NCBI GenBank assembly: GCA_017882185.1
Contig: JADGQA010000007.1
Coordinates: 1-38,062, forward strand
Direction: 5' to 3'
Origin: Bacteroidota bacterium
GTDB taxonomy: Bacteria; Bacteroidota; Ignavibacteria; UBA10030
Length of the DNA stretch: 38,062 nt
Positions 1 through 8,894 of this stretch are shown piece by piece (within the stretch, counting starts at the first letter, position 1; the number at the start of each line of letters is the position of its first letter). Position numbers and translations under genes: made by a program. The notes beneath the pieces were generated by a model. It was not told the origin of the DNA. It saw nothing but the letters and a program-made list of their open reading frames with translations, and searched no databases.

Positions 1-30
1 TTGTAATCATCCAAAAGGATTAAAGAGTAA

Positions 31-333
31 TTAATACCGTATACTTGTGACACTAATCACGAGCCTTGCTTGGCGTGGTGAGAAATTTCTCATGAAGTAA
101 ACACAACTATCGACAAGGAAGATGTACTCCAATCCAATAGGACTGAGAGGCCGGACACTTATTACTTGAAAACAACAGAGTGATCGGATCCGACTTGCAG
201 GACCATTATTATTAGATAGAATTTCTCTTTTTTGAGAAACGCCTTGGGATGAGATTGTCCGGAGAATCCGCGATTGGGATGTAAGCGGGGCGAGAAAAAA
301 ACCCAGCAAAAAAGTAGCGAGACGATCTTTCAT
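31..333 (-). CDS. Possible small exported protein or gene relic (signal-peptide-like MKDRLATFLLGFFLAPLTS)
   Basis: ORF with hydrophobic N-terminus and a TTGACT-17-CATATT promoter upstream; the C-terminal half is repeat copy 1, so coding status is uncertain. Confidence 0.3.
   Translation of the reverse strand: MKDRLATFLLGFFLAPLTSQSRILRTISSQGVSQKREILSNNNGPASRIRSLCCFQVISVRPLSPIGLEYIFLVDSCVYFMRNFSPRQARLVISVTSIRY
47..161. repeat. 115-bp imperfect direct repeat, copy 1
   Basis: Ungapped hand alignment to 438-552: about 86/115 identical (gtgacNNtaatcac...gaagtaaacac...atccaatNggact...acNtta). Confidence 0.8.
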
Positions 334-392
334 GCCGACCTGCAATTGAGAAATCTTGCGATCGTACTCTGGCCTATATTTCAGGGGAATAA

Positions 393-421
393 AATATGAA
401 GAACCAATGAAAGAGAGTCAA
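393..421 (-). promoter_or_regulatory. Sigma-70-like promoter (TTGACT-17 bp-CATATT)
   Basis: Minus strand: TTGACT (416-421), 17-bp spacer, CATATT (393-398). Confidence 0.45.
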
Positions 422-437
422 GCAGAATTCTTTGCCC

Positions 438-552
438 GTGACGATAATCACAAGTTTTGCTTCGCGTGGTAAGAGATTTCACTTGAAGTAAACACGACTA
501 GCGCAGATGAGAATATATTCTTATCCAATCGGACTAAGACCCTGAACATTTA
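438..552. repeat. 115-bp imperfect direct repeat, copy 2
   Basis: Same orientation as copy 1, about 75% identity; its right edge coincides with the truncation point of a redoxin-family fragment. Confidence 0.8.
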
Positions 553-732
553 GAGAATCTTAGTATTCGCAAAGTCCTTGAGCGTCCAGTTACGCCCATC
601 AATGTCAGGGAGTTTGAATTCGGGTGCGGTGGCACCCAACGGCAATGTGGGGAAGTCGTCGGGGAAAAATGGCTGGAAGAGAATAGCTATGTTCGTAAGA
701 AAAAATGGAAGGAAAAAATCTATTGCGGTCCA
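550..732 (-). pseudogene. Truncated N-terminal fragment of a redoxin/AhpC-TSA-like (thioredoxin-fold) protein
   Basis: Minus-strand frame reads WTAIDFFLPFFLTNIAILFQPFFPDDFPTLPLGATAPEFKLPDIDGRNWTLKDFANTKIL*, the typical start of exported redoxin proteins, stopping before the expected Cys-containing strand; no ATG. Confidence 0.65.
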
Positions 733-818
733 TTTGTTCTGGCGGCAGTTTAGATATTATTATTGGCTTCCGATTAAAATCGGGCCAACACCTGAAGGCT
801 GTAATCTGAAAAATGATC

Positions 819-1142
819 TTACGGCACTATCATTTCGGGATGTGAGCCGGCAACAGCGAATTGTCCACCCTCATGACAATAGACTGTGTAGAGATAGTGG
901 CCGTCTACGACAGACTCAGTATCAATACCGCCTGTTTTGTCCTTGTCAATATGGATGTGACGGATGGCGCCAGTAACACCGTGTGCCGGGAAGAAAACAT
1001 CTATCTTACCCAAAGTCTGATTCTTCCATGTTACCCTAGTCTGATTCTTACCCAAGTTTACAAAGCCTGGGTCTACGATGAAGAGGTTGTCGGAGACTTT
1101 CTTTACCACGATTGTCGTCGGATTCGGAACGGACTTTTTCAT
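819..1142 (-). CDS. Small conserved hypothetical protein, possibly cupredoxin-like
   Basis: 107-aa ORF with strong SD (aaggagat) before ATG; weak resemblance only (FFPAH...YTVYCHEGGQFAVAGSHPEMIV). Confidence 0.65.
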   Translation of the reverse strand: MKKSVPNPTTIVVKKVSDNLFIVDPGFVNLGKNQTRVTWKNQTLGKIDVFFPAHGVTGAIRHIHIDKDKTGGIDTESVVDGHYLYTVYCHEGGQFAVAGSHPEMIVP

Positions 1143-1172
1143 AACGATCTCCTTCTATGGTGAACGATAATA

Positions 1173-3746
1173 TCACGGATTATTGCCGTAACATTTGATC
1201 AACGCTTGATATCGCCTATCGCTTCGCAATTGCTTCAATTCCGGATCTTTCTCAAACTCTTCTCTCAAGATCCCCTTTTTCAATCCTTCCTCCATCCAGG
1301 AAATTGCCTCTGCGCGAAGACCGACCATTTCATAGATATCGACTGCTCTCGAGATCACTTCGAGATCTTCGGGAGCAAACGCCATTGCTTGTTTGAGAAG
1401 GTTGAGGGCCTCGGCATTCTTCCCCAGCATTGAATAGTAATCTGCGAGCTGGCTCAGAACTGTAGCATCCTTGGGATTGACAGATCGTTGAGCTTCTGCA
1501 AGTTCTATTGTTTTTTCGAACCGCGTCCTGGCGGAGTCGCGTTGGCCGGTCCAGTAGTACGCAGAGGCGAGATTTGCCCAGACTCTATAATCACGATCAT
1601 TGATGGCGAGCGCCTTTTCATAGACTGGAATTGCATCGCTGAATCGTCCTTGTTCGAAATAGAGCGTTGCAAGATTGTTGTACAACCGGTATGTAGGTTC
1701 GATGGCGATAGACTTCTTGAACGCTTCTTCTGCCTCATCATAACGCTCAAGTTTGAAATAGGAGGCACCCAACCCATTAAACCCTCCAGCATTGTCCGGA
1801 GTCAAATCGACCACTCGCTTGAATTCACCGACGGCTTCAGCGTAACGCTTGCGAAAATAGTAGAAACTTCCAAGATCAAGATGTCCCCCCCAATAACTCG
1901 GCTTCAGACCAATCGCCTTCTTGTATGCTTTTTCGGCTTCGTCATATTTTTGCCAGCTCTTGTATGTACTTGCCAGTCCGCGTTGGGCATCGACATTCGA
2001 TGAGTCCCGTTCAAGGATAGTCTGGTATTCCGAAACAGCCTCTTCATATTTTCCGGTTCCAGTGTAAATCAACGCAAGCGTCATACGAACCTGGGGGAGC
2101 TGAGAGTTGAGTTCCGTTGCACGGAGACATGAACCCGTCGCCTTCACAATCCATTGAAGGTCCCTTGTAAGCTCGTATTTGCGCCAATAAGCCTCCCCCA
2201 ATCCTGCAAAGGCCAACGCAAATGATGAGTCCTCCTTGAGCGCCTTCTCGAACTGCTGTATCGCAAAATCAACATTTCCTTTTCTATGCAAATCGGAGAG
2301 ATATCCGCGTCCCAGGATATAGAAATCGTTTGCATCTGAGACGTTCGTAGCACCAAGTGATGCCATGTGCAAAGACGTTGGTTCAACGGGCACATCAAGC
2401 ATTGCCACAAGAATGCTGACTGTTGTGTCTTGAAGCCGAGCGCGCGTCAATCTTCGAGCATCGATCGGTTTAGAACTGAGTTGTCGCAGATTCTGAGCGT
2501 CAATCAGGTTCATGATGATGTGTACTTGGTCTGTGTCGCGCTCTACAATTCCTGTTATAACCAGCGTGGCGCCAAATCTCTGGCGTGCCTTTTCGGCAGT
2601 CTTTATGGTATCGCCACGAATTTCGATCGATGGAACCACAGACAATGGTGTTCCGCCCCGCGATCGAAGCTGCATCAGTCCATAGGTAACGATCTCTGTG
2701 AATCCGTCACAGTACACTTGATTTGTCGGATCGCTCCCGATGTTGGTGAAGGGGAGTACCGCAACGAGTTTTTCGGCAGGGGTAGTCGAAATTCCTACGA
2801 TCTTTTCCAGCGAATTCCGGACAGGAGGAATTCCGAACAGAACCGATAGGAGGACAAGACCTGCCAAAGCGTATGTAAGCGGAGAACGCCATGACTTCAA
2901 AGCCGAAGCCATCGTTCCTTGCGAGGATGTCGTCATCCCAAGCAGATGCTTCAGTTCACGACTCAGCTCAGAGGCTGACTCGTATCGATTTGCCGGATCT
3001 TTCTGCAGAAGTCGCATGATGATCTTGTCCAGTCCTGGCTGAATATTGGGATTAAGCTTGGACGGAGGTTTCGGATCCATATTGAGGATCGAGTAGAAGA
3101 CTGCTGCCTCGTGGTCTGCAACAAAGGGACGCTTGCGGGTGACGAGTTCGTAGAGCACGACTCCAACGGAGAACAAGTCACTCCGATGATCCGTCTCCTC
3201 TCCCCTAACCTGCTCAGGGGACATGTATGAAGCAGTTCCAGGAGTATGATGAGTCTTGGTGAGTCGTGTCGTGGCGCCAAGCCTCGCAATCCCGAAATCA
3301 AGTATCTTGACCTCTCCGCGTTTCGTGAGGATGATATTTGCGGGCTTGATGTCCCGATGGACGATCCCGGCCTCGTGTGCCCTGATCAGCCCATCGGCGA
3401 TTTGAATCCCCACCTGGACAATATCATCAGCTTCAATCGGACCGCTTTCGAGTCGCTGTTTCAGTGTCTCCCCTTCGTAGCAATCCATGCAAATGAACAT
3501 CTGTCCTTCATCAGTTTCGTCGATGTCGTGGATGGTGCAGATGTTATTGTGCTGGAGGGCGGAAGCAGCTTGTGCTTCGTGTATGAAGCGGGCCTTGACA
3601 TCAGGATCGCGCGAGAATTCGGACGGAAGAAACTTGAGTGCGACGGTGCGCTTGAGTTTCGTATCTTCGGCTTTGTACACTACACCCATGCCACCCTCAC
3701 CGAGCTTCTCAACGATCTTGTAGTGTGATATCGTCTGCCCAACCAT
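1173..3746 (-). CDS. Membrane-anchored serine/threonine protein kinase with C-terminal TPR repeats
   Basis: GEGGMGVVYKAEDTKLKRTVALKFLP, HRDIKPANI, DFGIA, SPEQ motifs; TM segment; VLPFTN..SDP domain; multiple TPRs. Start trimmed to MVGQTISHYK. Confidence 0.93.
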   Translation of the reverse strand: MVGQTISHYKIVEKLGEGGMGVVYKAEDTKLKRTVALKFLPSEFSRDPDVKARFIHEAQAASALQHNNICTIHDIDETDEGQMFICMDCYEGETLKQRLESGPIEADDIVQVGIQIADGLIRAHEAGIVHRDIKPANIILTKRGEVKILDFGIARLGATTRLTKTHHTPGTASYMSPEQVRGEETDHRSDLFSVGVVLYELVTRKRPFVADHEAAVFYSILNMDPKPPSKLNPNIQPGLDKIIMRLLQKDPANRYESASELSRELKHLLGMTTSSQGTMASALKSWRSPLTYALAGLVLLSVLFGIPPVRNSLEKIVGISTTPAEKLVAVLPFTNIGSDPTNQVYCDGFTEIVTYGLMQLRSRGGTPLSVVPSIEIRGDTIKTAEKARQRFGATLVITGIVERDTDQVHIIMNLIDAQNLRQLSSKPIDARRLTRARLQDTTVSILVAMLDVPVEPTSLHMASLGATNVSDANDFYILGRGYLSDLHRKGNVDFAIQQFEKALKEDSSFALAFAGLGEAYWRKYELTRDLQWIVKATGSCLRATELNSQLPQVRMTLALIYTGTGKYEEAVSEYQTILERDSSNVDAQRGLASTYKSWQKYDEAEKAYKKAIGLKPSYWGGHLDLGSFYYFRKRYAEAVGEFKRVVDLTPDNAGGFNGLGASYFKLERYDEAEEAFKKSIAIEPTYRLYNNLATLYFEQGRFSDAIPVYEKALAINDRDYRVWANLASAYYWTGQRDSARTRFEKTIELAEAQRSVNPKDATVLSQLADYYSMLGKNAEALNLLKQAMAFAPEDLEVISRAVDIYEMVGLRAEAISWMEEGLKKGILREEFEKDPELKQLRSDRRYQALIKCYGNNP

Positions 3747-3853
3747 CGTACCCCCAAAAAGCAAAAAGACCTCCGTCATCTTTCGAATCCGGAAGTTTCT
3801 CCATCTCATCCAACCTCGCTCTGCCGAACTCGGTTGTTCTGTTTATTGCGCAA

Positions 3854-3882
3854 AAGGTAGCAAGTTATCGAGCGACTGTCAA
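3854..3882 (-). promoter_or_regulatory. Sigma-70-like promoter for the kinase gene (TTGACA-17-TACCTT)
   Basis: Minus strand TTGACA (3877-3882), 17-bp spacer, TACCTT (3854-3859). Confidence 0.5.
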
Positions 3883-3987
3883 CGACAGACCAAGTGGAGG
3901 CAATCTGCGCATTGTCAAAATCTGGAAGGAACAGCTGACTTCCCCCACTCTATATCGTCTGCAGCTGTATTTGCTATCCTGGAAAAA

Positions 3988-4021
3988 TGAAAAATCCCAA
4001 CCGATTTTATCGATTGGGATT
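3988..4021 (-). terminator. Rho-independent terminator, repeat copy A
   Basis: Inverted repeat aatcccaaccgat/atcgattgggatt; on the minus strand followed by TTTTTCATTTTT, downstream of the 4116-4559 lipoprotein gene. Near-identical to 4911-4944. Confidence 0.65.
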
Positions 4022-4115
4022 CTGGTTCGAACACGAAGCGCGATTTGTGCGTCCTGTTGTCTTCGAACGGGATAGCAAGGGTCTGAAGGAATCGCACCCA
4101 AATTGCAGAAATCCG

Positions 4116-4559
4116 TCAATGAGGATGCACAGGCTCAGTTTTCGAGTTTACTGTGTATACCTCGATCTTCAGGATATCCGACAAATCTACCTCCTGCTCG
4201 GTTTTCTGAATAAGCGAACTCACCCCTTTCAGCTTCGTACCTTCGAGGAGAACGGTGTCAAAGTACATCGTCACCGTCTCGCCAGATCGTTTCGTGATAT
4301 GAAGCTCGGTATTCTCGTTTGGATAGAGCCAAATCGATTGCCCCGACTGGTTCGAACAGAGCAATTTCTCGACGGAGCCAGCAATGTCACGATTCGGGAC
4401 CTGAGCTGAAATGGTGGTCGCGAGCTCCGCAGATTCGCCCTTCTGGCCTGCCCTTAATTGCGCCGCCAGATTATCGGGTGAAAGCACGTAGGAGGATGCG
4501 CAGCCCTCCAAGACAATCATTGAGACGATGACCGTGATTGAGAAAATGAACATTCTCAT
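4116..4559 (-). CDS. Putative lipoprotein, hypothetical
   Basis: Starts MRMFIFSITVIVSMIVLEGCASS (lipobox) with GGGAG upstream; longer ORF start at 4652 is unlikely. Confidence 0.65.
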   Translation of the reverse strand: MRMFIFSITVIVSMIVLEGCASSYVLSPDNLAAQLRAGQKGESAELATTISAQVPNRDIAGSVEKLLCSNQSGQSIWLYPNENTELHITKRSGETVTMYFDTVLLEGTKLKGVSSLIQKTEQEVDLSDILKIEVYTVNSKTEPVHPH

Positions 4560-4910
4560 AGGAGCTCCCAATTGTGAATTGCATTTAGTTGTCATCTGAT
4601 GACCGAAGCCGGACCACGCGTTTTGTGCAGCCATACTATGACAGATGCCCATGAAATAGCACAGTCGACGTTATTCCAAGGATAGAGCCGAGTTACTAGT
4701 GGTTCAAATCAGAAGAAGACTTCGCAGGGAAATCGCAATGCCTACCCCTCCGCACTACCGAACTCACTCAACAACATAACTGTCGGTAATCTACAAACCT
4801 CCTTTGTGAATCGCAAGCCATAAGCGCACAGTCCGCGATGGTGACAATCATCGATTTAATACATCAACGCGCTGTATCAAAAAAAAATTCCCGGCGAATC
4901 GACCTGAAAA

Positions 4911-4944
4911 TGAAAAATCCCAACCGATTTTGTCGATTGGGATT
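4911..4944 (-). terminator. Terminator-like hairpin, repeat copy B
   Basis: 34-nt element identical to 3988-4021 except one base; T-rich on the minus strand. Confidence 0.55.
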
Positions 4945-4968
4945 TATCTTTAGACTTAGTAGCGGGGG

Positions 4969-4989
4969 CCCCGACAGAAATCGTCGGGG
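4969..4989. repeat. Inverted repeat CCCCGAC-agaaatc-GTCGGGG
   Basis: 7-bp perfect stem, 7-nt loop, between the tRNA-fMet terminator and terminator copy B. Confidence 0.6.
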
Positions 4990-5023
4990 TGAACAGAACA
5001 CGAAGTGCTGTTTGGGCACTGAC

Positions 5024-5058
5024 AAAACGACGACGGCCCGCCTTTCGGCGGGCCGCAT
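5024..5058 (-). terminator. Terminator of tRNA-fMet
   Basis: CGGCCCGCC-tttc-GGCGGGCCG stem; minus strand continues TCGTCGTTTT. Confidence 0.7.
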
Positions 5059-5065
5059 CGTTTTG

Positions 5066-5138
<73 letters not shown>

Positions 5139-5154
5139 ATCATTGTTGTAGTCT

Positions 5155-5183
5155 AATATACCGACTAATTGAGGCTGAGTCAA
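5155..5183 (-). promoter_or_regulatory. Promoter of tRNA-fMet (TTGACT-17-TATATT)
   Basis: Minus strand TTGACT (5178-5183), 17 bp, TATATT (5155-5160); TSS predicted about 10 nt before the tRNA. Confidence 0.7.
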
Positions 5184-5232
5184 GAACGAATTTCCCCATG
5201 CTGCGGACAATTATCCTTATCTTTCACCCCCA

Positions 5233-7215
5233 ATGGATCTTCAAGAAGAAATTAGTTCCCTCTTTTCCGCCAATGGCATCATCCCTTCAGCCACGGGATT
5301 CGAATTCCGTCCTCAACAATTTGAAATGGCCCGGGTGATCGGAGAGTCGCTTGAATCTTCCCAACATCTCATCATCGAAGCTCCCACCGGCGTCGGTAAG
5401 AGTATTGCCTATCTTGTTCCGGCAATTCTTTACGCACTTGCCAATAATCGGAAGGCGGTCATTTCTACCTACACAAAGAACCTGCAGGAACAACTCTTCC
5501 GAAAAGACATTCCGCTTGTCAAAACGCTTACGGGACGCAAATTTTCCTTCGTACTCTTAAAGGGTAGAAGAAACTACTTATGCACCACTCGACTCAGGAA
5601 CGCACTGGCTTACCAGAAGTCGTTGTTCGACAAGAAGTCCTCAGAGGACCTCGAGCGGATCCGGGCGTGGGCTTCAGAAACGCCGGATGGAGACCTGGAA
5701 AATATCCCGTTTTCGCCGAATCACGATGTGTGGCAGCAGGTTTGTTCCGAGCAAGGGATCTGCAGCCCGAAGCAATGCGGCGGTAGCTGCTTCTACCAGC
5801 AGGCGAAAGAACGAGCTCGAACCGCAGATGTTATTGTCGTTAATCACGCCTTGTTTTTCAGCCTCTTCGCCATCCAGGGGTCGGACGAATATTTCCTCTA
5901 CGAAAACGATTTCGTGATCTTTGACGAGGCACATACACTCGAACAGGTGGCAGGCATCGGAATCGGCAAGAGTCTTTCCCAGGCGCAAGTTCTCTACGCG
6001 CTTCATCGTCTCTACAATCCCAAGACAAAAAAAGGACTCCTGGCAAAACGGCGAAAGAAGGACATCAATGATCTCTGCGTTCAAACAGAAGAATCAACCC
6101 ACTCATTCTTTGATGAGATCAAGAGACTGATGGCCGCGACAAAAGGCAACTCATCATCTCTCAGGATCCGTACTCCACATTTTGTGTTCAACTCCCTCGA
6201 GAATCCACTCCAAAAGCTCCAGTCAGCCGTTAAAGATCTTGAATCAGTCGAAAAACTGGAGATTCAGAAAGAGGAATTCGCTGCCGCTCGCAGACTGCTG
6301 TGGGAGGCGGAAGTCCTGCTCGATGAATTCATTAGCCAGAAAGACCCTTCGCTTACATATTGGATCGAACAGACACAGGGACGATTCCCCAACATCATCT
6401 TGAATGCGGCACCAACGAGCGTCGCAGACAGCGTAGCGCCAAAGCTTTTCAGGGACAATTCCTCGGTCATCCTCACAAGCGCAACTCTTTCCGTAGGCGG
6501 TTCGCTGCAGTATTACCAGAATCGTATCGGCGCTCGCGATGCTCGCAAGGTCATTTTGGATACTCCGTTTAATTTCGAACGTCAGATGAGAATTGTCGTC
6601 GCGCGCGACATTCCTCCTCCCGATCAAGCCGGTTACGAAAACGATCTGCCTCAATGGATTATCAAATCCATCAGACGCAGTAAAGGCAGGGCGCTCGTCC
6701 TCTTCACAAGCTCCAGTCTATTGAGAAAAATGAAAGAAGCCTGTGCCCGTGAAATCGCGGACGAAGGATACACCTTGTTGGTTCAGGATCAGGGTAGCCA
6801 ACGTCACGCTTTGTTGGAAGAATTCAGGCGTGATATACATTCGGTCCTTTTCGGACTGGATAGCTTTTGGATGGGCATCGATGTACCCGGCGAGGCTCTT
6901 GAACACGTCATCATCACGCGGCTTCCCTTCACTGTCCCCGATCAGCCACTGATCGAGGCGAAAATGGATTTGATCAAGGAAAACGGTGGTAATCCATTTA
7001 TGGAATTTACGCTGCCCGAAGCGGTCTTGAAACTCCGGCAGGGAGTTGGTAGATTGATTCGCAACAAGACCGACCGGGGAACGATAACAATCCTCGATTC
7101 ACGACTTCTGACGAAACAGTACGGCCAGGTGTTCTTACGGTCTCTGCCCCGCTGTCCCGCAGAGATCGTTTCTTCCAACGGCGATGTGGAAGAAATCAAT
7201 ATGGAGTACTCTTAG
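5233..7215 (+). CDS. dinG: DinG/XPD-family ATP-dependent DNA helicase
   Basis: Walker A EAPTGVGKS, DEAH box (VIFDEAHTLE), Cys residues (C..C..C...C) between motifs, SATL and QGVGRLIR motifs. Confidence 0.88.
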   Translation: MDLQEEISSLFSANGIIPSATGFEFRPQQFEMARVIGESLESSQHLIIEAPTGVGKSIAYLVPAILYALANNRKAVISTYTKNLQEQLFRKDIPLVKTLTGRKFSFVLLKGRRNYLCTTRLRNALAYQKSLFDKKSSEDLERIRAWASETPDGDLENIPFSPNHDVWQQVCSEQGICSPKQCGGSCFYQQAKERARTADVIVVNHALFFSLFAIQGSDEYFLYENDFVIFDEAHTLEQVAGIGIGKSLSQAQVLYALHRLYNPKTKKGLLAKRRKKDINDLCVQTEESTHSFFDEIKRLMAATKGNSSSLRIRTPHFVFNSLENPLQKLQSAVKDLESVEKLEIQKEEFAAARRLLWEAEVLLDEFISQKDPSLTYWIEQTQGRFPNIILNAAPTSVADSVAPKLFRDNSSVILTSATLSVGGSLQYYQNRIGARDARKVILDTPFNFERQMRIVVARDIPPPDQAGYENDLPQWIIKSIRRSKGRALVLFTSSSLLRKMKEACAREIADEGYTLLVQDQGSQRHALLEEFRRDIHSVLFGLDSFWMGIDVPGEALEHVIITRLPFTVPDQPLIEAKMDLIKENGGNPFMEFTLPEAVLKLRQGVGRLIRNKTDRGTITILDSRLLTKQYGQVFLRSLPRCPAEIVSSNGDVEEINMEYS

Positions 7216-7300
7216 ACCTCGCCGGCGAAACAACTTCACGTTGTCTTCGTTTACTCTATCGACCAAATCCCCAGACTCTTCTCACAATTCGGATAGAAAC

Positions 7301-8872
7301 ATGAAAACACTCATTCAAAACTGCGTGGTCATATTGTCTCTTATCATCGTCGCAGTACCTGTGGCAAGCCAGACCTTCCCGACAAATGATCCCGTCATTA
7401 AAGAAATTTGGAAAGAAGCGGTGGACAGTTCACAGCTTGAGGTTCTAGCGCATCAATTGTTCGACGTTATTGGCCCCCGCCTCGTGGGAACACCGCAACT
7501 CAGCAAGGCTGGGGATTGGGCTATGGCAAAATACAAAAGCTGGGGCATCGAAGCGAAGAATGAAGCGTGGGGGAAATGGAAGGGGTGGGAGCGCGGGGTT
7601 ACTCATATCGACCTGCTTGAGCCTCGCGTCCGTACGCTCGAAGGAACCGCCGAGGCATGGTGTCCACCAACGAAGAAAGCAGGAGTAACCGGCGGCGTGA
7701 TTGTCCTGAACGATGCGACGGAATCTTTGGCATTTCTGAAATGGCTGCCGACCGTCAAAGGAAAGTTCGTGCTTATTTCGCAGCCGCAGCCAACCGGCAG
7801 GCCGGACAAAGACTGGGAGGAATTCGCTTTGCCGAAATCGTACGACAGTCTTAAGGCAGAACGCAAGAGGATGACTGATCAGTGGAATGACCGGATCCGG
7901 CGCACAGGATTCAAGGCAGACACGTTGCCTGAAGTCCTTGAGGCCTCAGGAGCCGCAGGTGTATTCATATCACGCTGGTCGGGAGGCTTGGGTACCTACC
8001 GGGTGTTCGGTACGAGGACAACATCCATACCTGCAGTTGATTTGAGTCTCGAGGATTACAATTTGCTGTATCGGTTTGTTGAATACGGAGACCAGCCTGT
8101 GGTTCGGGTCTTTACGGACTCGAAGTTTCTCGGTGAAACACCAACTTCGAACATCATTGGAATGATCCCCGGTACTGAGAAACCGCATGAATACGTGATG
8201 CTTTCAGCACATTTCGATTCGTGGGATGCAGCATCCGGGGCGACCGACAATGGAACCGGGACAATCGTGATGATGGAAACAATGCGATTACTTCAGAAAT
8301 ACTATCCTCATCCAAAGCGGACAATTCTCGTGGGGCACTGGAGCAGCGAGGAACAGGGACTCAACGGATCGAAGGCATTCGTTGAGGATCATCCCGAGAT
8401 TATCAAGAACCTGCAGGCTTTGTTCAATCAAGACAACGGGACCGGCAGGGTCGTTTCGATGTCGGCACAGGGCTTCATCGATGGTGGGGAATCGTTGGCT
8501 CGTTGGATATCTCGCATTCCGCAAGAGGTAACAGGAAATATCAAATTGGATTTTCCCGGAATACCAGGGGGAGGTGGGACCGACAATGCCTCGTTTGTCG
8601 TTGAGAGCGCGCCAGGATTCGGTCTTGGATCCAACTCGTGGGACTACGGTGCTTATACATGGCACACGAACCGGGACACCTACGACAAACTGGTCTTCGA
8701 TGATCTTAGGAACAATGTTATCCTGACTGCGTGCCTGGCGTACCTGGCGTCGGAAGACACGACGACGGTCTCGCGCGCGAAGCGGATCATGCCGATCAAC
8801 GAGAAGACTGGTCAACCACGGCCGTGGCCGCAAATGAAAGGGCCGGAACGAGCTGGAGGGATTAAGAAGTAA
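7301..8872 (+). CDS. Secreted M28-family zinc peptidase
   Basis: Signal peptide at MKTLIQNCVVILSLIIVAVPVASQ; AHFDSWDAASGATDNGTG and SSEEQGLNGSKAF metal-ligand motifs. Confidence 0.88.
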   Translation: MKTLIQNCVVILSLIIVAVPVASQTFPTNDPVIKEIWKEAVDSSQLEVLAHQLFDVIGPRLVGTPQLSKAGDWAMAKYKSWGIEAKNEAWGKWKGWERGVTHIDLLEPRVRTLEGTAEAWCPPTKKAGVTGGVIVLNDATESLAFLKWLPTVKGKFVLISQPQPTGRPDKDWEEFALPKSYDSLKAERKRMTDQWNDRIRRTGFKADTLPEVLEASGAAGVFISRWSGGLGTYRVFGTRTTSIPAVDLSLEDYNLLYRFVEYGDQPVVRVFTDSKFLGETPTSNIIGMIPGTEKPHEYVMLSAHFDSWDAASGATDNGTGTIVMMETMRLLQKYYPHPKRTILVGHWSSEEQGLNGSKAFVEDHPEIIKNLQALFNQDNGTGRVVSMSAQGFIDGGESLARWISRIPQEVTGNIKLDFPGIPGGGGTDNASFVVESAPGFGLGSNSWDYGAYTWHTNRDTYDKLVFDDLRNNVILTACLAYLASEDTTTVSRAKRIMPINEKTGQPRPWPQMKGPERAGGIKK

Positions 8873-8894
8873 ACAATGCTACCTTGACAAGGCT

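Noticed and set aside
1-560. Intact insertion sequence around the direct repeats
   Set aside because: No transposase ORF, no terminal inverted repeats or target-site duplication seen; called only as repeats.
578-976. 132-aa plus-strand ORF
   Set aside because: Overlaps the redoxin relic and the SD-supported 819-1142 gene on the other strand; no motif.
4015-4075. tRNA-like ggttcgaac motif and hairpins near 4022
   Set aside because: Only a T-loop-like palindrome; no acceptor, D-arm or anticodon arm could be fitted on either strand.
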